Positions 8,109 through 15,544 are shown, numbered from the stretch's first letter. The stretch is 64,000 bases of DNA from Brevibacillus_H sp041920465 (GCA_041920465.1 JBHGXW010000002.1:32349-96348), one strand, 5' to 3'. Notes: generated by a model from the sequence alone, not told the origin. Numbers and translations are program-made.

Positions 8109-9770
8109 TTATATTTCGAAAGAGCTTTTCAGCGATACAATCCGGTTAAATACCAAGTGATCCTTTGTCGTAAATTTCGGATCTACGTTGAAGTACCCGT
8201 GGCGGAAGAATTGATATTTGTCATGCGGCTTCGATTCTTTCATATTAGGTTCGACAAAACCGTGAACCACTTCCAAGGAATTGGGGTTTACATAGTCCAG
8301 GAAAGTTTTTCCTTCCTCTTCCTTGTCGTCGAGAATCAATGCGTCATACAAACGGAATTCGGCAGGCACGGCTTGGCTCGCTTCCACCCAATGGATGGTT
8401 CCTTTTACTTTTCTGCCGGTAAAGCCGGTACCGCTCTTCGTCTCCGGATCGTACGTGCAATGAAGTTCCACCACATTGCCGTTCTCATCCTTAATCACGT
8501 CATTGCACTTGATGAAATAAGCGTGCTTCAGACGTACCTCGTTACCAGGGAAGAGGCGGAAATACTTGCTTGGCGGATTCTCCATAAAATCGTCTTGCTC
8601 AATGTAAATTTCGCGGGAGAACGGAATTTGTCTAATGCCCATGTCCGGATTCTCCGGATTGATCTCGGCATCCAGCATCTCAACCTGTCCCTCAGGATAG
8701 TTGGTAATCACCACTTTAAGCGGTCTTAAGACTGCCATCGTCCGAGGTGCTTTCAGTTTCAGGTCTTCACGAATAAAATGCTCCAGCATTCTTGCATCAA
8801 CCGTGCTGTTGCTTCTGGCTACGCCGATTTCCCGGCAGAAATTGCGGATCGATTCCGGTGTATAGCCTCTTCGGCGCAAACCGGAGATGGTAGGCATGCG
8901 CGGATCATCCCAACCGTCCACGAATTTTTCATCCACCAATTGCTTAAGCTTCCGTTTGCTCATGACCGTATTGGTCAGGTTGAGACGGGCAAATTCATAC
9001 TGCTTGGGAACATTTTCTGTTTCGCATTCATTGATGACCCAGTCGTACAATGGGCGGTGATCTTCAAACTCCAACGTACAAATGGAGTGGGTCACACCTT
9101 CGATCGCATCTTCCAATGGATGGGCGAAATCGTACATCGGATAGATGCACCATTTATCTCCCGTGTTGTGGTGGGTAGCATGGGCAATGCGATAAAGAAT
9201 CGGGTCTCTCAAGTTGATGTTGGGGGAGGACATATCAATCTTGGCGCGAAGCACTTTTTCCCCGTCCTTGAATTCGCCATTGCGCATACGCTCGAACAAA
9301 TCAAGGTTTTCTTCCACGGAGCGGTTACGATACGGGCTTTCTTTTCCCGGTTCAGTCAAAGTCCCGCGTGTTGCCCTGATTTCCTCGGCGGATAAATCAT
9401 CTACATACGCTTTGCCTTTTTTAATTAACAACACGGCTTTGTTGTACATCTCCTCGAAATAATCGGAAGCAAAGTAGAGCCCGTCCCATTCAAAACCAAG
9501 CCATTTCACGTCTTCCTTGATCGACTCTACATACTCCACATCTTCCTTCAGCGGATTTGTGTCGTCAAAGCGCAAATTGGTTTTTCCCTTAAATTCGTCA
9601 GCCAACTCAAAGTTAAGGCAGATTGATTTGGCATGTCCAATATGTAAATACCCGTTTGGTTCCGGCGGGAATCGAGTGATAACGTGATCAACTTTACCTG
9701 ATTTCAAATCCTCGATCACAATATTTTTGATAAAGTTTGATGAAGCCAACTTATTTTCCACTCTAATCAA
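8109..9770 (-). CDS. glnS: Glutaminyl-tRNA synthetase
   Basis: This class I aminoacyl-tRNA synthetase charges tRNA-Gln with glutamine. The 553-aa length matches bacterial GlnRS. The ATP-binding motif PPEPNGYLHIGH is at residues 35-46, and the KMSKS-equivalent is VMSKRK near residue 270. GlnRS-specific sequence LRRRGYTPESIRNFC follows, and the C-terminal two-barrel anticodon-binding region is complete. PPEPNG and VMSKRK are the signatures that separate GlnRS from GluRS. Most Bacillus species lack GlnRS and use GatCAB transamidation instead, so its presence helps place the organism. No T-box leader was found upstream. Confidence 0.95.
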   Translation of the reverse strand: MIRVENKLASSNFIKNIVIEDLKSGKVDHVITRFPPEPNGYLHIGHAKSICLNFELADEFKGKTNLRFDDTNPLKEDVEYVESIKEDVKWLGFEWDGLYFASDYFEEMYNKAVLLIKKGKAYVDDLSAEEIRATRGTLTEPGKESPYRNRSVEENLDLFERMRNGEFKDGEKVLRAKIDMSSPNINLRDPILYRIAHATHHNTGDKWCIYPMYDFAHPLEDAIEGVTHSICTLEFEDHRPLYDWVINECETENVPKQYEFARLNLTNTVMSKRKLKQLVDEKFVDGWDDPRMPTISGLRRRGYTPESIRNFCREIGVARSNSTVDARMLEHFIREDLKLKAPRTMAVLRPLKVVITNYPEGQVEMLDAEINPENPDMGIRQIPFSREIYIEQDDFMENPPSKYFRLFPGNEVRLKHAYFIKCNDVIKDENGNVVELHCTYDPETKSGTGFTGRKVKGTIHWVEASQAVPAEFRLYDALILDDKEEEGKTFLDYVNPNSLEVVHGFVEPNMKESKPHDKYQFFRHGYFNVDPKFTTKDHLVFNRIVSLKSSFEI

Positions 9771-10128
9771 CCTTTCTTAACATAAAAACTGACACCGTTT
9801 ATCTGCCTTTATGGACGATGCCTCTTCCATACTGTCAAGCTATCTTGTATTCAATAATAATGGTTACCCAAAGATAGTTCAACTTTATCATCTAATGCAT
9901 TTTCATACTCTATTTCCTAGAAAACACGTTATTAACGGTAACAAACTTCTATATTTATATTGTGCATATTCATGCATGCAATAGTTTGCGTGTAATGCAA
10001 TTTTTTTCAAAGGCTTGAAGCCTCCCTTCATATGGACCCCTTGCAGTATCAAGAGTTTTTCCTTTTTCAATATTTGGCAAGGGAGTTGCATAGTAAATAA
10101 ATTGGTTGAAGAAGAAGGGGTTATGTGC
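9771..10128. other. Divergent intergenic region glnS / 2-oxoacid oxidoreductase operon
   Basis: About 360 bases contain no credible gene. They hold the glnS promoter and, by position, the promoter of the rightward operon, which I could not place. Small palindromes rich in GCATGCA occur near 9970-9985. I found no T-box motif ahead of glnS and no riboswitch core on either strand. Confidence 0.5.
9854..9882 (-). promoter_or_regulatory. Sigma-A-type promoter of glnS
   Basis: On the minus strand TTGAAC (9877-9882) and TATTAT (9854-9859) are 17 bases apart, giving a leader of about 75 bases before the glnS ATG. A second perfect TTGACA lies closer to the gene (about 9834-9839) but its -10 match is weaker. 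Confidence 0.6.
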
Positions 10129-10821
10129 ATGCTTGACAGACAAACCAATCAGTCGTTATCACGCATTACGGTCATCACCGGGCACTACGGATGTGGTAAA
10201 ACGGAGTTAGCGATCAATTTGGCAAGGTACTCACGCGCAGCCGGGAACCAGGTTGCCATTGCTGATCTGGATGTGATTAACCCTTATTTCAGATCACGGG
10301 AAATGCGCGATGTGTTTGAACAGGAGGGCATTGCGGTAATCGCCCCCAAAGGGGAATTGGCTGCATCCGACTTACCGGTTGTCTCCGGAGAAATTTACCG
10401 GTATATTGACGACCCGGCGTTTCATTTGTTCATTGATGTCGGCGGCGACAGGGACGGAGCATTGGCAACGGCACAATACTCCGCTCAACTGAAGCCTTAT
10501 TATCCGGAAGTATTATTTGCAGTTAATGCCAATCGGCCCGTTCACCGTCATGTCGACAATATTGTTGAAAACGTTTTCAATGTCCAGCAATCTCTTCGCC
10601 TGAATGTTACCGGACTAATCAACAATACAAATCTTCAGGCAGCAACGACCGTCGCCGATGTGCTAAGAGGCGTTGATCTGGTGAAAGAGGCAGCCAGAAA
10701 GCTGGGGGTAAAGCTTTGCTTCAGTTGCATTACTTCCGAGCTGTTGCAGGAAGCCCGCAGCATTCTTCCTGATCATCCGTGGCTCGGGATTCAGCGTTAC
10801 ATGAAGGTGCCGTGGGAGTAA
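10129..10821 (+). CDS. P-loop NTPase at head of 2-oxoacid:ferredoxin oxidoreductase operon
   Basis: This 230-aa soluble NTP-binding protein has a Walker A motif GHYGCGKT at residues 18-25, a deviant Walker-like segment VAIADLDVINPYF, and an aspartate-containing HLFIDVGGDRDG. It belongs to the SIMIBI-like (ParA/MinD/CobB) ATPases, but I cannot assign it to a named subfamily. The reading frame extends back to 10015. The start is set at the ATG at 10129 because AGAAGGGG lies 8 bases upstream; ATG 10123 is the alternative. It ends 20 bases before the ferredoxin-like subunit gene and is clearly part of that operon. A role in assembly or regulation of the oxidoreductase is a guess from position. 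A perfect cre-like palindrome lies inside it at 10565-10580. Confidence 0.7.
   Translation: MLDRQTNQSLSRITVITGHYGCGKTELAINLARYSRAAGNQVAIADLDVINPYFRSREMRDVFEQEGIAVIAPKGELAASDLPVVSGEIYRYIDDPAFHLFIDVGGDRDGALATAQYSAQLKPYYPEVLFAVNANRPVHRHVDNIVENVFNVQQSLRLNVTGLINNTNLQAATTVADVLRGVDLVKEAARKLGVKLCFSCITSELLQEARSILPDHPWLGIQRYMKVPWE
10565..10580. promoter_or_regulatory. cre-like CcpA site inside the first gene of the operon
   Basis: A perfect 16-bp palindrome, TTGAAAACGTTTTCAA, fits the CcpA cre consensus (TGNAANCGNTNNCA) at every defined position. It lies about 440 bases into the coding sequence, where a bound CcpA would act as a roadblock. The palindrome is visible; CcpA binding is inferred. Confidence 0.5.
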
Positions 10822-10841
10822 GAAAAAATGGAGGGTTACAC

Positions 10842-11078
10842 ATGGTAGATTCCAGGGTGGTATTTAAAGAAGATATTTGCAAGGGATGCGGGCTCTGTGC
10901 TTCCGTATGCCCGGTATCCATCATTTCATTGGCCGATTCGATCAACAGCAAAGGATATCATCCCGCAGGCGTAGTTGAACAAGAGAAGTGCATTTCCTGT
11001 ACGTTTTGTGCGATTGTTTGTCCGGATTCGGTGATCACCGTGTATCGACCTGTCAAACAACCCAAAATCATCACCTAG
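10842..11078 (+). CDS. korD: 2-oxoacid:ferredoxin oxidoreductase, 4Fe-4S (delta) subunit
   Basis: This 78-aa ferredoxin-like subunit carries two CxxCxxCxxxCP motifs: CKGCGLCASVCP near residue 13 and CISCTFCAIVCP near residue 50. Each set ligates one [4Fe-4S] cluster. These clusters relay electrons from the TPP site of the oxidoreductase to ferredoxin. The ATG at 10842 has GGAGG 7 bases upstream. The reading frame is open back to 10779, but that part overlaps the preceding gene and lacks a ribosome site. The gene order delta-alpha-beta-gamma matches Kor/Vor operons of anaerobes. Confidence 0.88.
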   Translation: MVDSRVVFKEDICKGCGLCASVCPVSIISLADSINSKGYHPAGVVEQEKCISCTFCAIVCPDSVITVYRPVKQPKIIT

Positions 11079-11097
11079 ACGAGGGGGAGGGACAAAA

Positions 11098-12162
11098 ATG
11101 GCTAAGGTATTGATGAAGGGCAACGAAGTATTGGGAGAAGCCGCCATTCAAGCGGGCTGCAAATACTTTTTTGGTTATCCGATTACACCGCAAAACGAAT
11201 TGGTTTCTTATATGGCTGAACGGCTTCCTGAAGTGGGCGGCGCTTTCGTCCAGGCAGAAAGCGAGGTAGCAGCGATTAATATGGTATACGGAGCGGCCAG
11301 TGCTGGCGTACGTGTAATGACCTCGTCCTCCAGTCCGGGTGTCAGCCTCATGCAAGAGGGAATATCGTACATGGCTGGCGCCGAGTTACCGGCTGTTATT
11401 TGCAACATGATGCGGGGCGGCCCCGGATTGGGTACCATTCAACCGGCTCAATCCGACTACTTCCAGGCAGTAAAGGGCGGGGGACATGGTGATTACCGCC
11501 TCCCGGTTTTGGCTCCGGCCAGCTTGCAGGAAATGGTTGATCTGATGGCAGACGCCTTTGACATTGCCGACATGTACCGGACGCCTGTCATGCTGCTGGG
11601 CGACGGCATGATGGGACAAATGATGGAACCGGTTGAATTCAAGGAGCGCCCGAAAAAAGAGCTTCCTCCCAAGACATGGGCTACCAACGGCACCAAAGGG
11701 GACGGACCAGCCAAATCGATTACTTCCCTTTATCTCAATCCGGAAGACCTGGAAAAGCATAACGAGCGATTGGACGCGAAGTTTCAACGTATCGCCGAAA
11801 ATGAAGTTCGCTACGAAAGCTATTTGACGGAAGATGCGGAGATTATTTGCGTCGCATACGGCACTATGGCGCGGATTGTCAAAAATGTGGTCAACAAGGC
11901 TCGCGCCAAGGGCATCAGAGCGGGGTTAATCCGCCCGATCAGCTTATGGCCGTTCCCGCAAAAGCCGTTTAACGAAACCGCAGATCAAGTCAAAGCGTAC
12001 TTGGCGGTTGAAATGAGCACCGGACAGATGATCGAAGACGTGAAACTGGCTGTCAACGGCAAAAAACCGGTCTTCTTCAACGGCCGTGCCGGGGGAATGG
12101 TGCCGTCCCAAGACAGCATCCTGCAATCGGTGGAGCAAATTCTTGAGGGGGTTAAAGCATGA
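11098..12162 (+). CDS. 2-oxoacid:ferredoxin oxidoreductase, alpha subunit (VorB/KorA type)
   Basis: The 354-aa alpha subunit carries the pyrimidine-binding part of the TPP site and the transketolase C-terminal-like domain. The family signature GYPITPQNEL lies at about residues 25-34, followed by QAESEVAAINMVYGA and the conserved MTSSSSPG and GGPGLGTIQPAQSDYFQ segments. This wording is closest to proteins named VorB (3-methyl-2-oxobutanoate:ferredoxin oxidoreductase), but 2-oxoglutarate enzymes (KorA) are near relatives. Substrate is therefore undecided between branched-chain 2-oxoacids and 2-oxoglutarate. Its stop overlaps the beta-subunit start by 4 bases, indicating translational coupling. 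Confidence 0.88.
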   Translation: MAKVLMKGNEVLGEAAIQAGCKYFFGYPITPQNELVSYMAERLPEVGGAFVQAESEVAAINMVYGAASAGVRVMTSSSSPGVSLMQEGISYMAGAELPAVICNMMRGGPGLGTIQPAQSDYFQAVKGGGHGDYRLPVLAPASLQEMVDLMADAFDIADMYRTPVMLLGDGMMGQMMEPVEFKERPKKELPPKTWATNGTKGDGPAKSITSLYLNPEDLEKHNERLDAKFQRIAENEVRYESYLTEDAEIICVAYGTMARIVKNVVNKARAKGIRAGLIRPISLWPFPQKPFNETADQVKAYLAVEMSTGQMIEDVKLAVNGKKPVFFNGRAGGMVPSQDSILQSVEQILEGVKA

Positions 12163-12926
12163 GTACATCTTCGCTTGCGATGCAGCCTGTTTTTACCAGA
12201 ACGAGTGGACTTAAGGAAAAGGAAACGCATTACTGTCCGGGATGTACGCACGGGATCGTCCATCGAATGGTCGCTGAAGTTCTTGAGGAGATGGGTGTCT
12301 TGGAGGAGACAGTCGGGGTCGCTTCCGTCGGTTGTTCCGTTCTCTCATACGAGTATTTCAACTGTGATATGACGCAAGCACCGCATGGCCGGGCTCCGGC
12401 TGTCGCCACCGGCTTGAAGCGCGTTTTGCCGGATAAAATCGTCTTCACATACCAAGGAGACGGAGATCTTGCTTCTATCGGGATGGGAGAGATCGTCCAC
12501 GCGGCGGCAAGGGGAGAAAACATCACCGTTATTTTTTGCAATAACGCCATTTATGGAATGACCGGCGGCCAAATGGCTCCGACCAGCTTGATCGGACAAA
12601 AAACAACGACAACCCCAGGCGGCCGTTCTGCACAGCAGCAAGGATCACCCATCCGCATTGCGGAAATGTTAGCCACTTTGGACAGTGTCGCCTACATCGA
12701 ACGCGTATCCACTCACGACATCAAGCACCTTCGCAAAACCAAACAAGCGTTGCAAAAAGCTTTTGAGGCACAGCGTCAAGGCTTAGGCTTTTCGCTGATC
12801 GAGATTCTCTCCACCTGCCCGACCAACTGGGGTTACAGCCCGGAGGCTTCGCTTGACTGGGTGAAAGATAACATGGTTCCTGTTTATCCCTTGGGTGTGT
12901 TTAAAAACCTACCCGACCATAGCTAG
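12159..12926 (+). CDS. korB: 2-oxoacid:ferredoxin oxidoreductase, beta subunit (TPP-binding)
   Basis: The 255-aa beta subunit binds TPP pyrophosphate and Mg2+. Its N-terminal CPGCTHG motif (near residue 27) is conserved in beta subunits of this family. The TPP motif GDGD is followed about 25 residues later by FCNNAIYGMTGGQ. The enzyme oxidatively decarboxylates a 2-oxoacid to its acyl-CoA and reduces ferredoxin. The last codons (PTDHS, stop at 12926) lie inside a copy of the dispersed GC-rich repeat at 12911-12950, so the C-terminal tail may have been rewritten by insertion of that element. Confidence 0.88.
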   Translation: MSTSSLAMQPVFTRTSGLKEKETHYCPGCTHGIVHRMVAEVLEEMGVLEETVGVASVGCSVLSYEYFNCDMTQAPHGRAPAVATGLKRVLPDKIVFTYQGDGDLASIGMGEIVHAAARGENITVIFCNNAIYGMTGGQMAPTSLIGQKTTTTPGGRSAQQQGSPIRIAEMLATLDSVAYIERVSTHDIKHLRKTKQALQKAFEAQRQGLGFSLIEILSTCPTNWGYSPEASLDWVKDNMVPVYPLGVFKNLPDHS

Positions 12927-12950
12927 CGCTGCGTAGGGCGGGGCCCCCAA
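12911..12950 (+). repeat. Dispersed GC-rich palindromic repeat, copy A
   Basis: Starts ACCCGACCATAGC and ends GGGCGGGGCCCCCAA. It overlaps the 3' end of korB and lies between korB and korC. Related copies are at 15702-15741, 18449-18489, 37289-37330 and 63491-63590, all in the same orientation. Confidence 0.7.
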
Positions 12951-12991
12951 ACAATAAATTTAATTTAATGAAAAAGAAGGGGTGAAGCAAT

Positions 12992-13552
12992 ATGTTACAC
13001 GAAGTTGTTCTCGCCGGCTTCGGCGGTCAAGGTGTCATGTCAATGGGGCAATTGATGACATATGCAGGAATGCTGCAAGGTTATCATGTTTCCTGGTTAC
13101 CCTCTTACGGACCCGAACAAAGGGGCGGTACGGCCAACTGTGCAGTGATCATTTCCGATGAACCGGTTGGTGCTCCTATCGTAAACCACCCGACTGCGGC
13201 CATCGTCTTGAACATTCCTTCCTTTGATAAATTTGAACCGACTGTTTTGCCTGACGGGCTCTTGATTGTCAATTCCTCGTTGATTGATCGCAAATCAAGC
13301 CGAACCGACATTCAGATCATCGAAATTCCCGCCAATGATATTGCTGCCCGACTTGGCAACAACCAGATTGCCAACATGATTTTGCTCGGCGCATTCATTG
13401 AAATGACGCACGCGGTCTCAGCAGAAGCCGTGCTGGAATCGCTCAAAAAAGTTCTGCCGGAACGTCGCCACCATTTGATCCCATTAAACAAGCAGGCTTT
13501 GGAGCAAGGAGCGATTATCTGCCGCGAGCAGCTCTTGCAACTGGCCAACTAA
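12992..13552 (+). CDS. korC: 2-oxoacid:ferredoxin oxidoreductase, gamma subunit
   Basis: This 186-aa gamma subunit belongs to the pyruvate/ketoisovalerate oxidoreductase catalytic domain family. It shows the diagnostic N-terminal GFGGQGVMSMGQLM (residues 9-22) and SYGPEQRGGTANCAV (about 41-55). In these enzymes the gamma domain helps bind CoA. A ribosome site AAGGGGTGA lies ahead of the ATG. The 65-base gap from korB holds a dispersed repeat; it may reduce expression of korC relative to korAB, though that is inference. A terminator follows 45 bases after the stop. Confidence 0.88.
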   Translation: MLHEVVLAGFGGQGVMSMGQLMTYAGMLQGYHVSWLPSYGPEQRGGTANCAVIISDEPVGAPIVNHPTAAIVLNIPSFDKFEPTVLPDGLLIVNSSLIDRKSSRTDIQIIEIPANDIAARLGNNQIANMILLGAFIEMTHAVSAEAVLESLKKVLPERRHHLIPLNKQALEQGAIICREQLLQLAN

Positions 13553-13597
13553 TCCAATCTTATAGACAGATAGACAGAAATTCAGATAGACAGACAA

Positions 13598-13640
13598 ACA
13601 CCCCTCATTGCCGGGACTCGGGCAACCAGGGGTGTTTTTT
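13598..13640 (+). terminator. Rho-independent terminator of the 2-oxoacid oxidoreductase operon
   Basis: ACACCCCT (13598-13605) pairs with AGGGGTGT (13628-13635), with an inner TTGCC/GGCAA stem, followed by TTTTT. Short AGACAGATAGACAG-like reiterations lie just upstream (13563-13595). Confidence 0.85.
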
Positions 13641-13656
13641 ACATTACTCTTATAAA

Positions 13657-15087
13657 CTATAAACGGCTGATAATGCTTCTTGCGATCCAGACGCCTGCTG
13701 CGCCTGCTTGCGCCAATCCTCTGGTAATACCTGCTCCGTCACCGCCACAGTACAACCCTTTGATCTCGGTTTCCAGCTCTTCGGTTAGCTTCGGACGGGC
13801 AGAGTAGAATTTGGCTTCCACTCCGTAAAACAAGGTATGTTCGGAAGCGATACCAGGCGTCACTTTATCAAGTGCCTCCATCATTTCGATCAAGCTTTTC
13901 ATCGTATTGTAAGGGAGTACCAATCCAAGATCCCCCGGAACAGCCTCTTTCAGCGTTGGCTCCAGGAAGCCTTCTTTGATCCGTGTTTCCGTGGAACGTC
14001 TGCCTCTGAGAATATCTCCGTATTTTTGCACGATCACGCCGCCGTTGGACAAATCGTTCGCCCGCTTGCAGATTTCCCGTGCGTACTCATTCGGTTTGTC
14101 AAATGGCTCAGTAAACTTGTGCGACACCAGCAAGGCGAAGTTGGTGTTGGCTGAACCGAGGGCCGGGTCTTTGAACGAATGGCCATTGGCTGCCATGACC
14201 CCACTGTGGTTCTCTACCACAACGTGACCGGATGGATTGCTGCAAAAAGTTCGGACGCGGGTGCCCACAGAAGTGTTGAAGACAAACTTGCCCTCATACA
14301 GATTCTCGTTGATCTCCCGCATCACAACGTCGGAAGTTTCGACCCGGACGCCAACGTCTACCTGATTGCTGATCATCTTCAGCTTTCTTTTCTTCAGAAC
14401 CTCTGCCAGCCAGGCGGAACCGTCTCGGCCCGGTGCAATTACAACATGGTCACTGTAGTACTCTTCGCCGTTTTTGAGCACGACTCCCTGCACACGGTAC
14501 CCGCCGTCTTCTTTTACCGTAATGATGTCTTCCACTTCGGTTTTGAACTGCATGTCGATTTTTGTTTGGAGATACTCGTAAATAGACTTGAGTATTTCAA
14601 GATTTTGTTCCGTTCCAAGATGTCGCACCTGTGCGCGCAAAAGCTTCAACCCTGCGGCAAATCCGCGTTGCTCGATGCTTTTCACAATCTCCGTTGTCGG
14701 GTCCGTAATGGTTGAGGTAGCCCCATGCTGCAGGTTGATGTTATCTACGTACTTGATCAATTCTAAAACCTTGGACGGGCTGATATAATCGGTCAACCAT
14801 CCGCCAAACTCGGTTGTAATATTGAACTTACCGTCACTATAAGCACCCGCTCCACCGAATCCAGCGGTAATGGAGCATGCCGGCAAACAACCGGCATAAT
14901 TTTTTTTACCTGCGGGAGGCGGGCACAATTGAATGGTTTCTTCAAGGATCGGACAACGTCTGTGATAGATATCGTGGCCTTTATCAATCAACAACACTTT
15001 TGACTTGGGTGATTTCAAGGTCATTTCATAGCTTGCAAAAATACCGGCAGGGCCAGCACCTACAACGATCACATCGTATTTGTTCAT
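13657..15087 (-). CDS. FAD-dependent dehydrogenase of unknown substrate (COG2509-like)
   Basis: This 476-aa flavoprotein has an N-terminal Rossmann motif GAGPAG (10-15) and a second nucleotide-binding signature near the C-terminus, YCGGDGAGITRGLAQAG. A cysteine-rich early segment, CPILEETIQLCPPPAGKKNYAGCLPAC, is shown here only by its ends: four to six Cys between about residues 48 and 77. The overall layout fits the uncharacterised FAD-dependent dehydrogenases of COG2509. The start at 15087 is set by AGGAGG 5 bases upstream; an earlier ATG at 15102 lacks a site. It is transcribed alone behind a guanine-class purine riboswitch, which is the only clue to its biology. Substrate and electron acceptor are unknown. 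Confidence 0.8.
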   Translation of the reverse strand: MNKYDVIVVGAGPAGIFASYEMTLKSPKSKVLLIDKGHDIYHRRCPILEETIQLCPPPAGKKNYAGCLPACSITAGFGGAGAYSDGKFNITTEFGGWLTDYISPSKVLELIKYVDNINLQHGATSTITDPTTEIVKSIEQRGFAAGLKLLRAQVRHLGTEQNLEILKSIYEYLQTKIDMQFKTEVEDIITVKEDGGYRVQGVVLKNGEEYYSDHVVIAPGRDGSAWLAEVLKKRKLKMISNQVDVGVRVETSDVVMREINENLYEGKFVFNTSVGTRVRTFCSNPSGHVVVENHSGVMAANGHSFKDPALGSANTNFALLVSHKFTEPFDKPNEYAREICKRANDLSNGGVIVQKYGDILRGRRSTETRIKEGFLEPTLKEAVPGDLGLVLPYNTMKSLIEMMEALDKVTPGIASEHTLFYGVEAKFYSARPKLTEELETEIKGLYCGGDGAGITRGLAQAGAAGVWIARSIISRL

Positions 15088-15139
15088 CGTATCCTCCTGC
15101 ATAAACCAAATTCTTGTTGTTCATTTTCGAGATTTGCCC

Positions 15140-15201
15140 AAAAAAAAATTCCAAACCAGAAATGGGTATGAGAATCTCATCCCATTCGTAGTCAGGAATT
15201 T
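15140..15201 (-). terminator. Riboswitch expression platform: long terminator overlapping the aptamer
   Basis: On the minus strand, AAATTCC (15195-15201, the 3' half of aptamer stem P3) can pair with GGAATTT (15146-15152). The stem continues through the aptamer J3/1 and P1 3' strand to the ATGGG/CCCAT inner hairpin, and a run of T (down to 15140) follows. Because the terminator uses aptamer strands, it and the aptamer are mutually exclusive. Confidence 0.7.
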
Positions 15202-15249
15202 ACGGTTCCTTGTAGAGACCCTCAAACCTTATTCTTGAGGATATACGAA
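15185..15249 (-). ncRNA. Purine riboswitch aptamer, guanine class
   Basis: All parts of the purine aptamer are present on the minus strand. P1 is TTCGTA (15244-15249) with TACGAA (15185-15190). P2 pairs CCTCAA with TTGAGG. J2/3 is GTCTCTAC, P3 pairs AGGAA with TTCCT, and L3 is CCGTAAA. L2 keeps the GG that docks to the CC of L3. The specificity position in J3/1 reads GACTA with C, as in guanine sensors; adenine sensors have U there. J2/3 has C where the consensus has U at position 48, a tolerated site. The regulated gene is the FAD-dependent dehydrogenase 98 bases downstream. Confidence 0.9.
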
Positions 15250-15286
15250 CAGAGCTTGCTGCGATATTTCATTTTTTGACAATTGT

Positions 15287-15315
15287 ATGGTATAGCAAAA
15301 TTCTCGATATGTCAA
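15287..15315 (-). promoter_or_regulatory. Promoter for the riboswitch transcript
   Basis: TTGACA (15310-15315) and TACCAT (15287-15292) are 17 bases apart on the minus strand. Initiation near 15280 would start the RNA about 30 bases before the purine aptamer. Confidence 0.6.
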
Positions 15316-15514
15316 TACGATTATTTTTATATATTCGCTTTTGTGCATTTTATCAAGCCCAAATCTGCCTATTTTAAAGAACAAGCCACCAAAAGACGAA
15401 CATTTATCTTTCTTTATAAAAACAGCCATCTGTTTTCGTTTCCAGTTAATTAACGAACATTAAGCGCATAAGTTTATGCTTCGTTCGCTTATTAGAAAAG
15501 ACTTCGTCCCTTTT

Positions 15515-15544
15515 CCCCTCTCATCCCCTCTCATCCCCTCTCAT
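15515..15544. repeat. Tandem array: three copies of a 10-bp unit
   Basis: CCCCTCTCAT occurs three times without interruption. It directly abuts a second, unrelated tandem array beginning at 15545. Confidence 0.9.

Noticed and set aside
8100..8729. 209-codon open frame on the plus strand
   Set aside because: Antisense to glnS, whose motifs and full length are clear.
9771..10122. T-box leader for glnS
   Set aside because: No T-box core, specifier loop or terminator/antiterminator pair was found on the minus strand.
10015..10128. Earlier start for the P-loop ATPase
   Set aside because: The extra 38 residues have no ribosome site and do not resemble the family; ATG 10129 has AGAAGGGG upstream.
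15229..15429. 66-codon minus-strand frame
   Set aside because: It overlaps the riboswitch promoter and aptamer and lacks a ribosome site.
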